Assembly: GCA_963514095.1 (NCBI GenBank)
Contig: OY741284.1
Span: 4,346,501 to 4,410,500 of the forward strand
Direction of reading: 5' to 3'
DNA: 64,000 nucleotides
DNA from: Eutrigla gurnardus
Taxonomy: Eukaryota > Chordata > Actinopteri > Perciformes > Triglidae
Positions 63,310-64,000 of the stretch are shown here, piece after piece. The translations under genes and the position numbers were made by a program. How positions within the stretch are numbered: the stretch's first letter is position 1; each line of letters opens with the position of its first letter. Under the pieces are notes generated by a model. It was not told where the DNA came from, did no database searches, and saw only the letters and a program-made list of their open reading frames with translations.

Positions 63310-64000
63310 ATTCATGGACAGGATATCGAGGAGTAGTTGGGGGGAGGAGGGTTTGCAGTTCGGTGTGCTGCGGATCACATCGCTGCTTTTTGCAGATGAT
63401 GTGGTCCTGCATCATCGGTCTCGGTCTGTGACCTCCAGCACTCACTGGATCGCTTCACAGTCGAATGTGAAGCAGTTGGGATTTGAGGAACAGCACCTCT
63501 ATATCTGAGGTCATGGTGCTCAGCAGGAAACCGGTGGATTGCCTGCTCCGGGAAGGGAATGAGTCCTTACCCCAAGTGAAGGAGTTCAAGTACCTTGTTT
63601 GCGAGTGAGGGGACAATGGAACATGAGATTGGCCGGAGAATCGGAGCAGCGGGGGTGGTATTGCATTCGCTGTATTGCACCAAAAAAGAGCTGAGCAGGA
63701 AGGCAAAGCTCTTGATCTACCAGTCAATCTTCGTTCCTACCCTCACCTATGGTCATGAGGGATGGGTCATGACTGAAAGAACTAGATCGTGGGTACAAGC
63801 GGCCGAAATGAGTTTCCTCAGGAGGATGGCTGGCGTCTCCCTTAGAGATAGGGTTAGAAGCTCAGTCATCCGTGAGGGACTCGGAGTAGAGCCGCTGCTC
63901 CTTTGCGTCGAAAGGAGACAGCTGAGGTGGTTCAGTCATCTGGTAAGGATGCCCCCTGGGCACCTGCCTAGGGAGGTGGTTCAGGCGCAACCAGCTGGGA
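63310..64000 (+). mobile_element. RTE-type (Rex3-like) LINE reverse-transcriptase remnant
   Basis: Across shifting frames the text encodes FADDVVLHHRSRS (the FADD catalytic motif), a KKELSRKAKLLIYQSIF-like stretch, VPTLTYGHEGWVMTERTRS-like text, AAEMSFLRRMAGVSL, IREGLGVEPLL and RRQLRWFSHLVRMPPGHLPR. This order (RT palm, then the thumb with 'YG.E.WV.TER') is that of the fish RTE/Rex3 group. Frameshifts and stops make it inactive. It is 5'-truncated and runs off the window. Confidence 0.65.

Overview
The window looks like nuclear DNA of a teleost (bony) fish. It has spliced vertebrate genes with GT-AG introns, dinucleotide microsatellites, and dense fish-type transposable elements (L2-type LINEs, tRNA-headed SINEs, PIF/Harbinger, hAT, Tc1/mariner-IS630 and Gypsy copies). 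There is no bacterial-style gene organisation. I could not fix the species from sequence alone.

Layout. Positions 1-36,540 hold a tandem array of three copies of an SLC5-family gene related to the high-affinity choline transporter (SLC5A7/CHT1). Copy 1 (exons 2-8, 178-3615) looks intact but its first exon lies outside the window. Copy 2 (12,899-14,846) is a pseudogene: most of exon 3 is deleted and exon 8 is cut off by a LINE. Copy 3 (27,472-35,734) is complete: eight exons, 552 codons plus stop by my count, with a 3.8-kb IS630-like transposon in intron 1 and an L2 insertion in intron 5. The spacers between copies are almost wholly transposable elements. They include a broken Gypsy element that itself carries a 502-bp hAT insertion, and a roughly 6.7-kb region (about 20,035-26,777) with imperfect inverted ends that carries a decayed multi-exon gene of a fish multicopy family usually named 'SAMD3-like'.

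Positions 36,540-49,530 hold mdm2, the p53-binding RING E3 ligase: a non-coding exon 1, an intron-1 promoter with two candidate full p53 response elements and a TATA box, then eleven coding exons (506 codons). Its introns hold a second copy of a Harbinger family, a (TG)n tract of about 190 bp just upstream of a 50-nt exon, and a 931-bp hAT element. A 1,171-bp Harbinger with a truncated HARBI1-like nuclease follows at 50,077-51,247.

Positions 55,998-60,419 (minus strand) hold the last seven coding exons of a tetraspanin closest to TSPAN8. Its introns carry a 27-bp minisatellite of about 35 units and two very short SINE-tail insertions with 11-bp target duplications. The window ends inside an RTE-type LINE reverse-transcriptase remnant.

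Functionally the three host loci are separate: a sodium-coupled choline-type transporter cluster, the p53 regulator mdm2 with its feedback promoter, and a plasma-membrane tetraspanin. Recurrent transposition and local segmental duplication explain most of the rest. All calls come from reading the sequence and from knowledge of the families; no database search was run.
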